Source: Pseudoneurospora amorphoporcata (Eukaryota > Ascomycota > Sordariomycetes > Sordariales > Sordariaceae). From it: a stretch of DNA of 18,261 nucleotides. A program made the translations under genes and the position numbers. Each line of letters begins with the position of its first letter. Within the stretch, counting starts at the first letter, position 1. The stretch spans positions 1 to 18,261 of the forward strand of contig MU859428.1 in the NCBI GenBank assembly GCA_033297205.1, read 5' to 3'. Positions 18,167-18,261 of this stretch are shown in pieces. Below the pieces are notes generated by a model. The model was given only the letters and a program-made list of their open reading frames with translations, was not told the origin of the DNA and did no database searches.

Positions 18167-18261
<95 letters not shown>
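17722..18261 (-). CDS. C-terminal part of a FarA/CTF1-beta-like Zn2Cys6 transcription factor (5' part outside window)
   Basis: The frame is open from the window edge to a TAA at 17722-17724 and gives 179 residues with no intron. It begins with at least 32 glutamines, then a Ser/Gln-rich linker. The tail includes MSTAEWETLVRSLDGG, SLYTAIYGGP, DPWDMSSFNLGDF, AQSVLSLSEESISS, DLTPGGDMGL, DYRNTLLP and the end LLDGLHGYGL. This order resembles the C-terminus of fungal FarA and CTF1-beta regulators, which are nuclear activators of fatty-acid catabolism and cutinase genes, as far as I recall. The zinc cluster and middle homology region would lie beyond the window, so the family call is provisional. 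The acidic, Trp/Phe-containing tail fits an activation domain. Confidence 0.7.
18166..18261 (-). repeat. (CAACAG)n hexanucleotide repeat coding polyglutamine
   Basis: Thirty-two in-frame glutamine codons alternate CAA and CAG up to the window edge, except for a CAA-CAA pair at the downstream end. The run continues past the window by an unknown amount. Confidence 0.97.

Overview
The window looks like nuclear DNA of a filamentous ascomycete (Pezizomycotina). Genes have short 59-120 bp introns with GT...AG ends, and CTAAC-type branch sites are visible in four of the six. Gene-bearing DNA of normal GC (about 5.9-10.3 kb and 13.4-18.3 kb) alternates with very AT-rich blocks (about 0.1-5.9 kb and 10.3-13.3 kb). 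Those blocks hold transposon remains with C-to-T/G-to-A decay of the kind left by repeat-induced point mutation (RIP). The lipase reads most like Sordariomycete relatives, from memory only.

Left block (1-5880): an (ATT)n microsatellite; a gypsy-like LTR (1017-1358); solo LTRs at 1515-1758, 3697-3970 and 4274-4501, each with a perfect 5-bp target duplication; two non-autonomous inverted-repeat DNA transposons (1827-2605 and 2961-3399), each with a perfect 8-bp target duplication; and a heavily mutated PIF-Harbinger transposase relic on the minus strand (4556-5320).

Middle (5880-10300): one intact three-exon gene on the minus strand (6421-7910) for a DUF676/ROG1-type serine lipase. Next come a possible small inverted-repeat element holding a short telomere-like stretch, and a solo LTR (9017-9512).

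Second transposon block (10300-13360): a relic reading frame with CAG-to-TAG type stops (10461-10895), a second solo LTR of the 9017 family (11303-11769), and a second copy of the 1827 element (12053-12711). A solo LTR of the 4274 family (12441-12683) is nested inside that element's right terminal repeat. Removing the LTR and one copy of its target site restores the repeat.

Right part (13360-18261): an intact five-exon minus-strand gene for a glycerophosphodiester phosphodiesterase-domain enzyme with a C-terminal membrane segment, resembling yeast Pgc1 (phosphatidylglycerol phospholipase C). About 2.5 kb without a recognised gene follows. The window ends in the 3' part of a minus-strand gene whose C-terminus resembles FarA/CTF1-beta-type Zn2Cys6 regulators of fatty-acid or cutin use, with a glutamine run of at least 32 residues at the window edge.

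All three genes are on the minus strand and plausibly concern lipids, but wide transposon-filled gaps separate them and nothing suggests a cluster. I see no toxin, virus, CRISPR array or biosynthetic cluster. The most interesting material is the transposon stratigraphy and a shared 22-bp repeat design in the terminal repeats of the two DNA-transposon families.
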